Below, one piece after another: positions 8,822 to 17,398 of a stretch of DNA of 64,000 nucleotides; position 1 is the stretch's first letter; each line of letters begins with the position of its first letter. This DNA is from Chloroflexota bacterium. Lineage in GTDB: Bacteria > Chloroflexota > Anaerolineae > B4-G1 > SLSP01. Both the position numbers and the translations under genes were made by a program. The notes under the pieces were generated by a model that searched no databases, was not told the origin of the DNA, and saw only the letters and a program-made list of their open reading frames with translations. The stretch covers positions 62,001-126,000 of the forward strand of contig JAIOAX010000004.1 of the NCBI GenBank assembly GCA_019873645.1, read 5' to 3'.

Positions 8822-8849
8822 TTGTCATTTAGAACATTTGTACTATAAT
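8822..8849 (+). promoter_or_regulatory. recA promoter with a LexA/SOS-like box (8832-8843)
   Basis: TTGTCA (8822-8827), 16 bp, TATAAT (8844-8849). The spacer contains GAACATTTGTAC (8832-8843), one base from the Gram-positive-type SOS palindrome GAAC-N4-GTTC, placed to block RNA polymerase. Confidence 0.6.
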
Positions 8850-8868
8850 AGAAGCACCCAAACAAACC

Positions 8869-8962
8869 GTAATCCATAATTCGTAATTCGTGATTCGTAA
8901 TTCGTAATCCGTGATACGCTGATTCTCGATTCGCCGATTCTTGATTCATGATTCATGATTCT
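8869..8962 (+). repeat. Heptad tandem repeat (GTAATTC/GTGATTC type) in the recA leader
   Basis: About thirteen 7- to 8-mers ending in ATTC or ATCC (GTAATTC, GTGATTC, TCGATTC, ATGATTC) fill the leader between the recA promoter and its AGGAGG. They create spurious in-frame ATGs, so the array should not be read as coding. Confidence 0.85.
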
Positions 8963-8977
8963 TTCAGGAGGGCTATG

Positions 8978-10039
8978 ATGGCTGACGAAGGACGACAAAA
9001 AGTATTAGATCAAGCAGTGGCGCAGATCAAACGCCGCTTTGGCGATGGCGCGCTGATGCGTCTGGGCGATGCCACGCATTTGAACGTCGAAACGATCCCT
9101 ACCGGCTCATTGGCGCTGGATGTGGCCCTGGGCGTCGGCGGCGTCCCACGTGGACGGATCACCGAAATCTACGGGCCGGAAGGTTCAGGCAAGACCACCA
9201 TCTGCCAGCACATCGTCGCCGAGGCCCAACGCCGCGGCGGCATTGCGGCGTTCATTGACATGGAACACGCCCTGGACCCCACCTATGCAGTACGCTGCGG
9301 TGTGGATGTCGAGAGCCTGTACATCGCTCAGCCGGATACCGGCGAACAGGCCCTCGAAATCGCCGAGACGTTGGTCCGCAGCGGCGCGGTGGATGTCGTC
9401 GTGATTGACTCGGTGGCGGCGCTCGTCCCGCGCGCGGAAATCGAAGGCGAGATGGGCGACTCGCATCCCGGCCTGCAGGCGCGCTTGATGAGCCAGGCGC
9501 TGCGCAAGCTCTCCGGCGCGATCAAGCAGAGCAACACCGTGATGATCTTCACCAACCAGTTGCGCGAGAAGATCGGTGTGATGTTCGGCTCGCCGGAGAC
9601 CACCAGCGGCGGACGCGCGCTCAAATTCTACGCTTCGGTGCGCATGGATGTACGGCGTGTGACGGCCATCAAGACGCAGGGCGAAATCACCGGCCACCGC
9701 ACCCGCGTGCGTGTGACCAAGAACAAAGTCGCGCCCCCCTTCCGCGTCGCCGAATTCGACATTATGTTCGGTGAGGGCATCAGCCGCGAGGGCGACCTGC
9801 TCGATGTAGGCCTGGAGCTGGATGTCATTGACAAGCGCGGCTCGTTCTATTACTACGATGGTGAACGTTTTGCGCAGGGACGGGAAAACGCAAAGGTTTA
9901 TCTCAAGGAAAATCCCGCATTTGCCAGCACCATCGAAGACCTGATCCGCAAGAAGCTGGTGGATATGAAGGACATTCCGCTGGAATTCGGCGCCAGCGCG
10001 GATATCGAAGAAGGATCGGCGCTTGAAGAAGAGTTTTAG
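8978..10039 (+). CDS. recA: Recombinase RecA
   Basis: The 353-residue protein catalyses ATP-dependent strand exchange and LexA co-cleavage. It has Walker A GPEGSGKT (66-73), the catalytic-Glu region [22 protein letters not shown], the L1 segment [22 protein letters not shown] (here given by its ends EGEM and ALRK), [12 protein letters not shown] and the acidic tail [13 protein letters not shown] 8978 is chosen over 8975 and over upstream in-frame ATGs in the repeat because AGGAGGG (8966-8972) lies 5 bp before it. Likely SOS-regulated through its promoter box. The ZIP gene follows after 3 bp. Confidence 0.97.
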   Translation: MADEGRQKVLDQAVAQIKRRFGDGALMRLGDATHLNVETIPTGSLALDVALGVGGVPRGRITEIYGPEGSGKTTICQHIVAEAQRRGGIAAFIDMEHALDPTYAVRCGVDVESLYIAQPDTGEQALEIAETLVRSGAVDVVVIDSVAALVPRAEIEGEMGDSHPGLQARLMSQALRKLSGAIKQSNTVMIFTNQLREKIGVMFGSPETTSGGRALKFYASVRMDVRRVTAIKTQGEITGHRTRVRVTKNKVAPPFRVAEFDIMFGEGISREGDLLDVGLELDVIDKRGSFYYYDGERFAQGRENAKVYLKENPAFASTIEDLIRKKLVDMKDIPLEFGASADIEEGSALEEEF

Positions 10040-10042
10040 CGT

Positions 10043-10852
10043 ATGGCGACATTTCTGATGCAACTCAATCCGGCCGTGCAAGCCCTGCTGGCTACGCTTT
10101 TTACCTGGTTGATGACGGCTGCAGGAGCGGCAGCCGTCTTCCTAGCCAAAGAGGTCAACCGCAAAGTCCTGGACAGCATGCTCGGTTTTGCGGCCGGCGT
10201 GATGATCGCCGCGAGCTACTGGTCGCTGCTGGCGCCGGCCATTGAGATGGCGGAAGGGGGACGGTTGCCGGCGTGGGTGCCGGCGGCCGTCGGCTTTATG
10301 CTCGGCGGCACATTTTTGCGCGGCGTGGATCGTCTGTTACCGCACCTGCACCGCAGCGATGAAGCGCACCCTGAAGGCGTCAAAACTGCGTGGCGACGCA
10401 TCACGTTGCTGGTGCTGGCGATCACGCTGCACAACTTCCCGGAGGGACTGGCCGTAGGCGTAGCGTTCGGCGCGGTGGCGTCGGGGTTTCCTTCAGCCAC
10501 CATTGCCGGCGCGATCGCGTTGGCGTTGGGCATCGGCATCCAGAATTTTCCCGAAGGGTTGGCCGTTTCCATGCCGCTGCGGCGCGAGGGTTACACGCCG
10601 TTGAAGAGCTTCTGGTACGGGCAGTTATCGGGTCTCGTGGAACCGTTTGCGGGGGTATTGGGAGCAGCCGCCGTGCTGGTGGCGCGGCCCCTGTTGCCTT
10701 ACGCGCTGGCCTTCGCCGCCGGCGCGATGATCTTCGTGGTCGCCGAGGACCTCATCCCCGAAGCCCAAAGCGGCGGCCACACGCACCTCGCCACCCTGGG
10801 GGTGATGCTGGGCTTCACGGTGATGATGATCCTGGATGTGGCGTTGGGCTAG
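10043..10852 (+). CDS. ZIP family divalent metal transporter
   Basis: The 269-residue membrane protein has about eight hydrophobic segments and both ZIP metal-site motifs: [14 protein letters not shown] near 132 and [13 protein letters not shown] near 171. A His-containing loop ([12 protein letters not shown]) lies near 100. Relatives (GufA/ZupT) import Zn2+ or other divalent cations. The first motif has His, the second Gln, as in many GufA-like members. The start ATG is 3 bp after the recA stop, so it is probably co-transcribed with recA; a functional link is unclear. Confidence 0.9.
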   Translation: MATFLMQLNPAVQALLATLFTWLMTAAGAAAVFLAKEVNRKVLDSMLGFAAGVMIAASYWSLLAPAIEMAEGGRLPAWVPAAVGFMLGGTFLRGVDRLLPHLHRSDEAHPEGVKTAWRRITLLVLAITLHNFPEGLAVGVAFGAVASGFPSATIAGAIALALGIGIQNFPEGLAVSMPLRREGYTPLKSFWYGQLSGLVEPFAGVLGAAAVLVARPLLPYALAFAAGAMIFVVAEDLIPEAQSGGHTHLATLGVMLGFTVMMILDVALG

Positions 10853-10862
10853 GTGGAATTTA

Positions 10863-10902
10863 GAACAGAGGCAACGCGGTTATTGAAGCGTTGCCTCTGT
10901 TC
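10863..10902. terminator. Bidirectional terminator-like hairpin
   Basis: A perfect 15-bp stem (10863-10877 with 10888-10902) and 10-base loop sit between the convergent ZIP gene and the DUF2283 gene. There is no clear T tract. Confidence 0.65.
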
Positions 10903-10903
10903 G

Positions 10904-11137
10904 TTAAGCCAGTTGCAGTTCAGACATACGTAACACTTTTGCCTGAACGGATTCCATAATTGAGTCGCGGATAAAATGGCTGGCCTCCAGGATTTCAAGG
11001 CCGATCACTTCGCCTCTATCATTCAACTCAACCGTGATATTGGGGCTAACTTCAACACTTGCCGCCTCTGGCTCATCGGAAATAGCCAGATGCAAAACAT
11101 CATCCTCTGCAAAATACATCATCCGAGTCTCACTCAT
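10904..11137 (-). CDS. DUF2283 domain protein (putative antitoxin-like partner)
   Basis: The 77-residue protein has the DUF2283 pattern: MYFAEDDVLHLAIS, then VSPNITVELNDRGEVIGLEILEAS. The ATG at 11137 follows GGGAGG. It overlaps the upstream 95-residue gene by 8 bp, the compact arrangement typical of toxin-antitoxin pairs, though the function of DUF2283 is not settled. Its stop lies immediately beside the shared hairpin. Confidence 0.75.
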   Translation of the reverse strand: MSETRMMYFAEDDVLHLAISDEPEAASVEVSPNITVELNDRGEVIGLEILEASHFIRDSIMESVQAKVLRMSELQLA

Positions 11138-11417
11138 AGATTACAAACCTCCCTGTTTTAACACGGAAGTTGATTTGTTGCCGCGTCGTAGCATGAATAG
11201 TAACAGGCGTAATTGAATCTTGTCCGCTTTCATAAGGGATCATCACCAACAGATCGCTAACACAACCTACCGCAATAAGCCGTCCCGTTACGGTATCCAC
11301 GTACCGCTCAGATGAATATCGCACAATATACTCTATCTTGGCAAGGTCAAACCCGCGTAATTCTGCCCGGTATTGCATATAGTCTGTCCAGATTATCCTG
11401 AAATGAGAACCTGTCAT
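11130..11417 (-). CDS. Small basic protein, DUF4258/BrnT-like, partner of DUF2283
   Basis: The 95-residue product has an alpha-beta layout. It ends in TIHATTRQQINFRVKTGRFVIYE, resembling small proteins that neighbour DUF2283 genes; a His near 77 and the GRF motif are noticeable. It is first in a two-gene unit and overlaps the DUF2283 start. A toxin role is inferred from arrangement and size only; a specific family is not certain. Confidence 0.6.
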   Translation of the reverse strand: MTGSHFRIIWTDYMQYRAELRGFDLAKIEYIVRYSSERYVDTVTGRLIAVGCVSDLLVMIPYESGQDSITPVTIHATTRQQINFRVKTGRFVIYE

Positions 11418-11466
11418 TGATGGCCCCCTCTTAATCCATATATCCCGGCAGAATTTGCATATCAGG

Positions 11467-12474
11467 TTACATAGCGAGTTGCACGTTGAAGCGCTCCAGG
11501 ATCCGCTGGATAGGTGTGAAGATGGTGACGCTGGTAGAGCCGGCGAAGAGCAACCCCACGACGCGGCGCTCCATGTCGAGGATGCCGGAGCCAGAATCGC
11601 CGGGGCTGCTCATGCTGCTTGTCAATACCTGATCGGTGAAACGCGCCGTGCGTCCGGCGTAGTCCACATTCACCGTCACACTAATCTGGGTGACGTAGCC
11701 CTGCGTCAACCCGGTGGTGCGTCCCATTTTCTGCACCGGTTGCCCCAACTCAATGCCCCCCACCCCGGTCGGCAAGCCGATGCCCAGAATCGTCGGCATG
11801 ACGAGATCGGCGGCGTCCGGCTGGGCCAACGCCGCATCCATCATATTGACGCCTGCCGTCTGCTGCACGGCTTGCAAGCGGTGGCCGGAGCCGGTCATGC
11901 GCGCCAGAAAGTTGAGGCCCGCGGCAATCGTATTCGCCACATTGCACTGCGAGGGATTGTCGCCGAAATCCAACGGCATGAAGGCCGCGAGCGTCGCAAT
12001 GCGGTCGGCGGCGGTGCCACCGTCTGCCGGGCCGGGCTGATAAATGGCGTCACCAATCTGCGCGGCATTGGAGTCGGCCAGGACATGGTTGTTGCTCAAG
12101 ATGAAAGGCGTGCCGTTGCGGTGGACGAGCAGGCCGAAGGTGCCGGCGGTGATGTCATGATGGCCGATGGAAACGCCGGGTTGCGCCGGTCGAAAACGCC
12201 CCTTGGGGTTCTCCGGTATCTGCGCGCGGATGCGCCCGGTCTCCACCACGTCGGTCACCATGCCTTCCACCGACTTAGGGACAAGGTCTTGAGGCGCAAG
12301 TTGATCCTGGGGCAGCTTGTGCGTCACCGAAACGATGAGGCTGAGTTCACTTGTGGTTTGGCCCTCGCTGATTTTGTACCCCAGCCCACAGGCCACGACA
12401 TTGCGCCGACGAAAAATATCCGGCAGGACTTGTTGATAAATCCGACTCGCTTGCGCTAAAAGTTGATCGTTCAT
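11467..12474 (-). CDS. Trypsin-like serine protease, Nal1-type
   Basis: The 335-residue protein has an N-terminal domain (about 1-85, RRRNVVACGLGYKISEGQ...), then a chymotrypsin fold with His in FILSNNHVLAD, an Asp in MMDAALAQPD and Ser in PGDSGSGILD, in the canonical H-D-S order. The GRTTGLTQG turn is typical of the Nal1-like group. There is no signal peptide, so it is probably cytoplasmic. The ATG at 12474 follows GGGAGGGAG. Downstream of a gene encoding a free copy of its N-terminal domain. Confidence 0.8.
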   Translation of the reverse strand: MNDQLLAQASRIYQQVLPDIFRRRNVVACGLGYKISEGQTTSELSLIVSVTHKLPQDQLAPQDLVPKSVEGMVTDVVETGRIRAQIPENPKGRFRPAQPGVSIGHHDITAGTFGLLVHRNGTPFILSNNHVLADSNAAQIGDAIYQPGPADGGTAADRIATLAAFMPLDFGDNPSQCNVANTIAAGLNFLARMTGSGHRLQAVQQTAGVNMMDAALAQPDAADLVMPTILGIGLPTGVGGIELGQPVQKMGRTTGLTQGYVTQISVTVNVDYAGRTARFTDQVLTSSMSSPGDSGSGILDMERRVVGLLFAGSTSVTIFTPIQRILERFNVQLAM

Positions 12475-12488
12475 ACTCCCTCCCTAAA

Positions 12489-12536
12489 AGCCGCTGGAAC
12501 GTTAAAACGTTGGAACGTTAGAACGTTCTAACGTTG
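12489..12536 (-). repeat. Octad AACGTT repeat upstream of the protease gene
   Basis: Five to six 8-mers centred on AACGTT lie between the 12542-12814 gene and the protease start at 12474. Confidence 0.75.
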
Positions 12537-12541
12537 ATCCA

Positions 12542-12814
12542 CTAACGGGCCTTGATCTCGCCGACAACTTCAACCCATACCGGCACGCCGTCAAGCGTCT
12601 TGGGGATGCGGTCTTCAGGGCGCAGGAACAACGACGGCACTTTGCGGGTCACATTCACGATCAGCCCCGGCCCGCCTACCGGTTTGCCCTCGCGCATCCG
12701 CAGCCCGATTCCTACCCCCACGACATTCGCTTTTTTGAGCAGGTCCGCTTCATACCGCGCTTTGACAGTCTGAATTTCCGCAATTGTAATTTCATCATCG
12801 GGTTCAGTGGGCAT
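12542..12814 (-). CDS. Stand-alone homologue of the protease N-terminal domain
   Basis: The 90-residue product (KKANVVGVGIGLRMREGKPV ... RIPKTLDGVPVWVEVVGEI) aligns by eye along its length with residues about 24-85 of the neighbouring protease (RRRNVVACGLGYKISEGQ ... LVPKSVEGMVTDVVETGRI). It therefore looks like a free pro-domain or inhibitor-like domain. ATG 12814 is chosen for GGAGGG four bases upstream; an upstream in-frame ATG lies in the repeat. It precedes the protease in the same direction, suggesting co-expression. Confidence 0.7.
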   Translation of the reverse strand: MPTEPDDEITIAEIQTVKARYEADLLKKANVVGVGIGLRMREGKPVGGPGLIVNVTRKVPSLFLRPEDRIPKTLDGVPVWVEVVGEIKAR

Positions 12815-12828
12815 AGTACCCTCCATAA

Positions 12829-12862
12829 AAAACGTTTGAACATTCACACGTTAGCACGTTGA
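12829..12862 (-). repeat. Degenerate octad ACGTT repeat
   Basis: Diverged 8-mers (AACGTTTG, ACACGTTA, GCACGTTG) overlap the 3' end of the membrane-protein gene and the leader of the 90-residue gene. Confidence 0.55.
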
Positions 12863-13539
12863 TGGGCCGTCCGGGACGCATGCCGCAATCCTTGGGTCAG
12901 GGAAAGCATTACCAGGCCACACAAGCCGGCTATGTAAACCCAGAATCCCCAGCCAGGCCGAATCGGCGCAGCGTGGAGCGTGCGCAACGCCGGCAGCAGA
13001 CGACACATAGTCACTATGGCCGGCAAGCCGGTGCCGACAATCCATGCCGACATCAGCCAGGCGCGATAGCGTCCCAGGCGCGGCGCGAACCACACGGCCG
13101 CAGCCGCCGCCAGCATCGCGCCGACGCCCCACCAAAAAGGAACGCACCAGCCCGGCGTGCGCCAGGCGGTCACAATTTCTGGATAAGGCGGCAACGTCGC
13201 CAACGCCAACCCCACCCCCAAGAGCGCGCCGATGAGACGCCATCGCCGGTCGGCTTGCGCCAACAGCAATGGCAACAACACGGCCAGTCCCACCAGCGGT
13301 AGCCGCAAGGTCTGTAAATTGACAGAGAGCGCGCCGGTTTCAATCTCCGGCAACAACCGCAGCAAGTCGAAAAGATCGTAGGCATTCCAGGCCAGCGCCG
13401 CCGCCCGTCGTCCTACCCAGGGGCCGAAGTAACCGATGAGGGTGAGGGAGTAGAAGGTAGGGAGTAGGGAGTAGGGAGTAGAGGGTAGGGGGGAGGTAGG
13501 GTGCTCATAAGTTCGAGACTTCAAACGCTCATTCTCCAT
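12844..13539 (-). CDS. Membrane protein of unknown function with a repeat-encoded N-terminus
   Basis: The 231-residue frame has about six hydrophobic segments (TLIGYFGPWVG; LVGLAVLLPLLLA; LIGALLGVGLALA; GVGAMLAAAAAVWFA; WIVGTGLPAIVTM; FWVYIAGLCGLVML). I recognise no family. Its first about 30 codons (PTSPLPSTPYSLLPTFYSL) translate a TACTCCC heptad array, and the ATG at 13539 lies in a second repeat. No ATG, GTG or TTG follows before conserved-looking sequence, so either the repeat is translated or the start is non-standard. It lies 18 bp after the lipoprotein gene's stop. Confidence 0.6.
   Translation of the reverse strand: MENERLKSRTYEHPTSPLPSTPYSLLPTFYSLTLIGYFGPWVGRRAAALAWNAYDLFDLLRLLPEIETGALSVNLQTLRLPLVGLAVLLPLLLAQADRRWRLIGALLGVGLALATLPPYPEIVTAWRTPGWCVPFWWGVGAMLAAAAAVWFAPRLGRYRAWLMSAWIVGTGLPAIVTMCRLLPALRTLHAAPIRPGWGFWVYIAGLCGLVMLSLTQGLRHASRTAHQRANV
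13446..13500 (-). repeat. Heptad tandem repeat (GGGAGTA; coding strand TACTCCC)
   Basis: About six GGGAGTA-type 7-mers lie inside the membrane-protein frame near its N-terminus. On the coding strand they match the array before the udg gene. Confidence 0.8.
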
Positions 13540-13560
13540 TCGCCGATTCGCTCATTCTCA
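13526..13560 (-). repeat. Octad repeat (CGCTCATT / CGCCGATT)
   Basis: Four degenerate 8-mers bridge the lipoprotein stop and the start codon of the membrane-protein gene. Confidence 0.6.
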
Positions 13561-14268
13561 CGGTTGGGTAAGGACAAAGTTGTCAAAGGCGACCACTGCG
13601 GTCTCGCCACGCTCAACGGCATCGGCAAAAAGCGCGACCCCGCCGGGCTTCCGTAGTGAATTGTCCGAGACAGTAACGGTGAACGCGCCTTTCACCCGCA
13701 GCGACAGTTGCTCCCCCTGACAGCGCACTTCAAGGCTGTTGCGCGCTTTACCGGTTTTGATTCCCTCGTCAAACTGCGGACCGACAAGCGGCGCAGGAAC
13801 GCCGTTCTCGACAAGCAAAATCAAATAGTAGCCATCGGCGCTGATCGCCAGCAGGTAGTAATCGTTCTCATCCTGCTGCCGACAGATCACCCCCATCCAG
13901 TTGTTCACCGTACCCTGGACATGCCGCACCTGGACAGCTATGGCGACATCGGTGTATGTCTTGCCGGCGAAGGGTGCGTAGACGGCCACACCCTTGCCGC
14001 GGTCTTCCAAATACAATTCCCCACCCTGCGCATAGACGGCGCTTTCTGCGGTATCGAAACGCGCCCAGGCAGCATTGGGCGGCGAGAATTGATCCTCAAC
14101 AACCGCCGCAGCGGCAGAGGTAGGAGCGGGCGTAGTGCTCGCGCCGGAGCAGGCAACGAACAAGCCGAGAAACACAAACACCAGGCCAATGCGCCAACGG
14201 CGACGTGCGCACGCGCCCCAGGTTATGATAGCGGTACAGGTTGATTGAGCAGCAGTGCGAATTGACAT
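13558..14268 (-). CDS. Lipoprotein with a concanavalin-like (LamG-type) domain
   Basis: The product has a basic N-region, a hydrophobic core (IGLVFVFLGLFVACSG) and a lipobox Cys in VACS, so it should be a lipid-anchored surface protein. The mature part (about 185 residues) has alternating beta strands, with DNDYYLLAISADGYYLILL and KARNSLEVRCQGEQLSLRV, the layout of jelly-roll glycan-binding domains; no catalytic motif is clear. A GGGAG lies 9 bp before ATG 14268; the alternative is ATG 14274. Ligand unknown. Confidence 0.7.
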   Translation of the reverse strand: MSIRTAAQSTCTAIITWGACARRRWRIGLVFVFLGLFVACSGASTTPAPTSAAAAVVEDQFSPPNAAWARFDTAESAVYAQGGELYLEDRGKGVAVYAPFAGKTYTDVAIAVQVRHVQGTVNNWMGVICRQQDENDYYLLAISADGYYLILLVENGVPAPLVGPQFDEGIKTGKARNSLEVRCQGEQLSLRVKGAFTVTVSDNSLRKPGGVALFADAVERGETAVVAFDNFVLTQP

Positions 14269-14394
14269 GGGCATCCACTCCCACATAGCATCCAGAAGTC
14301 GTGAGATAGCCCCATTGTAACACAGTTTTTGTGGAGTGGACGGTTCATCCTTGCTCAAGCCCGTCTCCCGACCGCGCCTCCGCAAGCCCTCATC

Positions 14395-15159
14395 TCATAA
14401 CTCCAGGCAGGCTTCGGCTGCCAGCCAGAAGAGCTTCTCGCGCACCGAGCCACGATTCACCCAATCACGATGATCCCATGCCTCACCGCCGAGGTCATCG
14501 CCGGCATACAGTATTTGCCCAAAGGTCACACCGCGAAACTGCGCCACGGCGAAGAAGGCTGCGGCTTCCATTTCCACTGCCAGACAACCTTCCTCGCGGC
14601 GACGCTGCACTTTGGCGGGCGTCTCGCGGTAGAAAGCATCGGTGCTCCACGTTTTGCCCAGGACGTAGGGAAGTTTGTGACGTTGCAATACACGCTCAAT
14701 CGCAGCAACCGCTTCAGCAGCAGGATAGGCTTCTCGGGACGGCGGCAAGTAATGGTATGAAACACCCTCATCCCGCACCGCCGCAGTAGGGACGACAATG
14801 TGCCCGACGGCAATCGCACTATCCAGCACGCCGGCGCCGCCGCAGGCGATGAACGCCCGGCAACCGCGCGCGATGACCTCTTCCAACAGCCCCGCCGCCA
14901 GCGGCGCGCCGACGCCCGGATGGAAGAACGCCAGCCGCTTGCCGTCCACATCGGTCTCATACAGCGGATGCCGCCCCATTTCAGAGCGTTTATCGGCGAT
15001 ATGCCTGGCGCGTCCCGATTCCACCAGCCCGGTAATCACATCCTGGAAAAAACAAACGACGCAATGTGCAGGCACATTCTGGCGCGGAATGAGCCGCCCC
15101 GGCTCGATCATTGCCTCACGGGTGGGATCGAATTCCAAAATGGGATAGTCGTGGTGCAT
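14395..15159 (-). CDS. Nucleoside phosphorylase (PNP/UDP family)
   Basis: The 254-residue protein belongs to the phosphorylases that split nucleosides with phosphate into base and ribose-1-phosphate (salvage). Visible features are FFHPGVGAPLAAGLLEE, FIACGGAGVLD, VVPTAAVRDEGVSYHYLPP and CLAVEMEAAAFFAVA, the substrate-binding Met-Glu motif. ATG 15159 (MHHDYPILEF) is chosen because CAGGT lies just upstream and the longer frame translates a heptad repeat. Purine versus uridine preference cannot be told. Confidence 0.85.
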   Translation of the reverse strand: MHHDYPILEFDPTREAMIEPGRLIPRQNVPAHCVVCFFQDVITGLVESGRARHIADKRSEMGRHPLYETDVDGKRLAFFHPGVGAPLAAGLLEEVIARGCRAFIACGGAGVLDSAIAVGHIVVPTAAVRDEGVSYHYLPPSREAYPAAEAVAAIERVLQRHKLPYVLGKTWSTDAFYRETPAKVQRRREEGCLAVEMEAAAFFAVAQFRGVTFGQILYAGDDLGGEAWDHRDWVNRGSVREKLFWLAAEACLEL

Positions 15160-15185
15160 GGTATACCTGCCTGTATGTGTCAATC

Positions 15186-15266
15186 CGTAAAACGTAAAGC
15201 GTAAAACGTGCAGGAAAACCTTACGTTTCACGTTTTACGTTTCCCGTTTCACGTTTTACGCTTCAC
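15186..15266 (-). repeat. Heptad tandem repeat (CGTAAAA / CGTTTTA), self-complementary
   Basis: CGTAAAA-type 7-mers on one side and their complement on the other flank a short GC-containing centre, so the array can fold. It lies directly upstream of the phosphorylase start (minus strand). The same family recurs at 28201-28260. Confidence 0.8.
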
Positions 15267-15278
15267 ATTCAACCCAAG

Positions 15279-17309
15279 CTATGACCGCGCTGCCCATTGC
15301 TCGCGCAACTCGGCGATGAACTGTGCAGTGCTCCCCCAGTAAACGTTGATGTCCGCGCCCTTAAAATAATCCTCCAGAAAAGCGCGCACATCCTCGGTCT
15401 GTGTTTCTGAAACCTGCTCCAGTTGTACGGCCACATGCCGGAGCTTGCTCCGCAATTTCTGGCTGATGGTCGCCACCAGGCCGCGCATAATCACGCGGAA
15501 CTCCCAATCTTCCAGACTGAAGCCCACGAACATCAACGCATTGCTGGCAAGCGCGCCGCGAATGTAATCAGGAATGCGGCCGCGTTCAGCCGAAATCCGT
15601 ACCAGGAAATCCAGATAATGATCTTCGGCCAGCACCAGTGAATCGGCTTCGTCGTCGGCACCGAGGAGATGGTAGACCAGCGGGGCTTCTGGCGTAGGAT
15701 GGTAATCGGCAGCATCGTCAAAGCGTGACGGCAAGGCATCCATATCCATGTGCCAGCGGCATAACTCGCGGACCGGCTGTTTACCCTGCGCCGTCAAGGC
15801 CAGCGTCATGAAGTTATCATGGTTGGTCGTGAGATACAACGACAGATTGAGAGCGGCCAAAACCCGATGCACTTCATTGGGATGGCCGCCTGTCAAGGTC
15901 TCCCAGCCGATGGATTCCACCAAAGCGGCTAACGTCTTGGGCCTGAGCCTGGGGCGTAATTCTTCCGGCAAACGGGCGATTAACTCAGCAATCAGTGCAT
16001 TTTGCCACTCACGGCGCGGGAAACCCTCTCCCTGGGTGCTGACCAGATATTGCGCGACGCGCGCCAGGTTATCCAGGTCGCTAAAAGGGTAACCGTGTTC
16101 GACGGCCCAGCGGTGGGCGACCTCGGCGGGCGCAGGCAACCAGTTCCCATGGGCGCGCGGGCCGATGATGGGGATACACTCGCCGGCTTCGATATTGCTC
16201 AACAAACCGCTCCAAAAAACGCGAGGGTTCCGCGCCCCTAAGATCTCCCCGCGCGCGTTGGCCTCGTCGCTCCATAGTTGGCCGGACTTGAGGCGCATGA
16301 AGAGCACCGGCACCACGGCGTCGGGACGCCCGGATGTGAGCAGCGTGCTGCGCGCCTGGTTGCTGGCCTTATCCACCTGGCCGTGCTCCAGCAGTTGCGC
16401 GTAGAACGTCGCGCTGAACTTCTGCGCCGTCTCCAGCGTGACAAAATCCTGCATCGCCACCATCGCCGGGACGCCGATGGACACCAGCTTGGGACCTAGC
16501 CCGCGAAACGCATCGCCGGTAGCGCGTGTGGCGCTCTGACAGGCGGCGAGGAACACAAGCTGCGGTTTAGCGTCGGCTTCCAGGCGCGCCAGCATCCCGG
16601 CGAGTTCATCGTCGGGCATCGGATGGGTGTGACCTGCGTCGTCTTGCAGATACAACGCGGCCTGCTGGCGGCGCGGACTGTAGCTCCCGTGTCCCAGGTA
16701 ATGCAGGATGTGGTAGCCTTCGCGCAGTTTTTCTTCCAGGCGTTCCAGCGTGATGGGAGGGGCGAGAAAAGAGAGGGAGAGGGGGAGAGAGGGAGAGAGG
16801 GCGGTTTGGAGGGATTGGCGTTCTTGGGCAACGTCGAGGGAGGCCAGGCCATACCGATCCAGGTCGCCGGGATTGGCGATGGCGACGAGGATACGGATGG
16901 GATGTTCCTTGACCGGCCCGCCCCACGGCAAGGCGATGGGCAAATAGCGCGAGAAGGGCGTGTCGGCGTTGGCGGCGAGCATCACGCCGTCTTCGTGGAG
17001 CACTTCCCAGGGCAGCGCGTGTAATTTGGCGGCAGTGGGATCAATCCGCAGGCGCAGACGACGCTGCGGCGCGCGTCCGCGCGCTTCGGCCCAGGCGCGG
17101 CGCAGCGTCTCGTCGCTCAAGAGCAAGTCCAGCAATCCTTGCCCATCGGCCTGCAGATCGCCGCCTGGCCGCCACTCGGCGAGACTGTCGGGCGCATAGC
17201 CGCGCGGGAATTCTTGCTGCCCGGCCAGGGTCAGCTCGACGGGGTAGCCCTGTCCCTCCAGGCGTTGAAAGATACGGATTTCCAGGTCACTGATGGCTGC
17301 TTTCGACAT
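15279..17309 (-). CDS. CHAT protease-SIR2-like domain fusion
   Basis: The 676-residue protein starts with a beta-rich segment (about 1-130), followed by a CHAT caspase-like domain with catalytic His207 (HYLGHGS) and Cys257 (FLAACQSA). The C-terminal half (about 360-676) is SIR2-like: TTNHD at 494-498, HLLG at 547-550 and MFVGFSLED near 593-601, the Asn/His pair used by NAD-hydrolysing SIR2 proteins; the glycine-rich GAGxS loop is changed to IIGPRAH. CHAT proteases act in bacterial signalling and defence; SIR2 domains can deplete NAD. I infer a protease-NADase effector. It is third in the cluster with the M23 and nSTAND genes. Confidence 0.8.
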   Translation of the reverse strand: MSKAAISDLEIRIFQRLEGQGYPVELTLAGQQEFPRGYAPDSLAEWRPGGDLQADGQGLLDLLLSDETLRRAWAEARGRAPQRRLRLRIDPTAAKLHALPWEVLHEDGVMLAANADTPFSRYLPIALPWGGPVKEHPIRILVAIANPGDLDRYGLASLDVAQERQSLQTALSPSLPLSLSFLAPPITLERLEEKLREGYHILHYLGHGSYSPRRQQAALYLQDDAGHTHPMPDDELAGMLARLEADAKPQLVFLAACQSATRATGDAFRGLGPKLVSIGVPAMVAMQDFVTLETAQKFSATFYAQLLEHGQVDKASNQARSTLLTSGRPDAVVPVLFMRLKSGQLWSDEANARGEILGARNPRVFWSGLLSNIEAGECIPIIGPRAHGNWLPAPAEVAHRWAVEHGYPFSDLDNLARVAQYLVSTQGEGFPRREWQNALIAELIARLPEELRPRLRPKTLAALVESIGWETLTGGHPNEVHRVLAALNLSLYLTTNHDNFMTLALTAQGKQPVRELCRWHMDMDALPSRFDDAADYHPTPEAPLVYHLLGADDEADSLVLAEDHYLDFLVRISAERGRIPDYIRGALASNALMFVGFSLEDWEFRVIMRGLVATISQKLRSKLRHVAVQLEQVSETQTEDVRAFLEDYFKGADINVYWGSTAQFIAELREQWAARS

Positions 17310-17347
17310 AGACCCTCACTCGCCGCTGTGGTTATCAATCGGTCGAA

Positions 17348-17377
17348 GCCGGCCGGGCTGCCAGGAACCCGGCCGGC
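17348..17377. other. GC-rich hairpin between the M23 and CHAT genes
   Basis: A perfect 10-bp stem GCCGGCCGGG / CCCGGCCGGC with a 10-base loop lies in the 89-bp gap. There is no T tract, so it may be a processing or pausing site rather than a strong terminator. Confidence 0.5.
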
Positions 17378-17398
17378 CCAACATTCAACACCACTTCA

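Noticed and set aside
8869..8962. Upstream in-frame ATG codons as the recA start
   Set aside because: They arise from the GATTC repeat; AGGAGGG places the start at 8978.
11455..12459. A 334-residue plus-strand open frame
   Set aside because: Antisense of the protease gene; no family resemblance.
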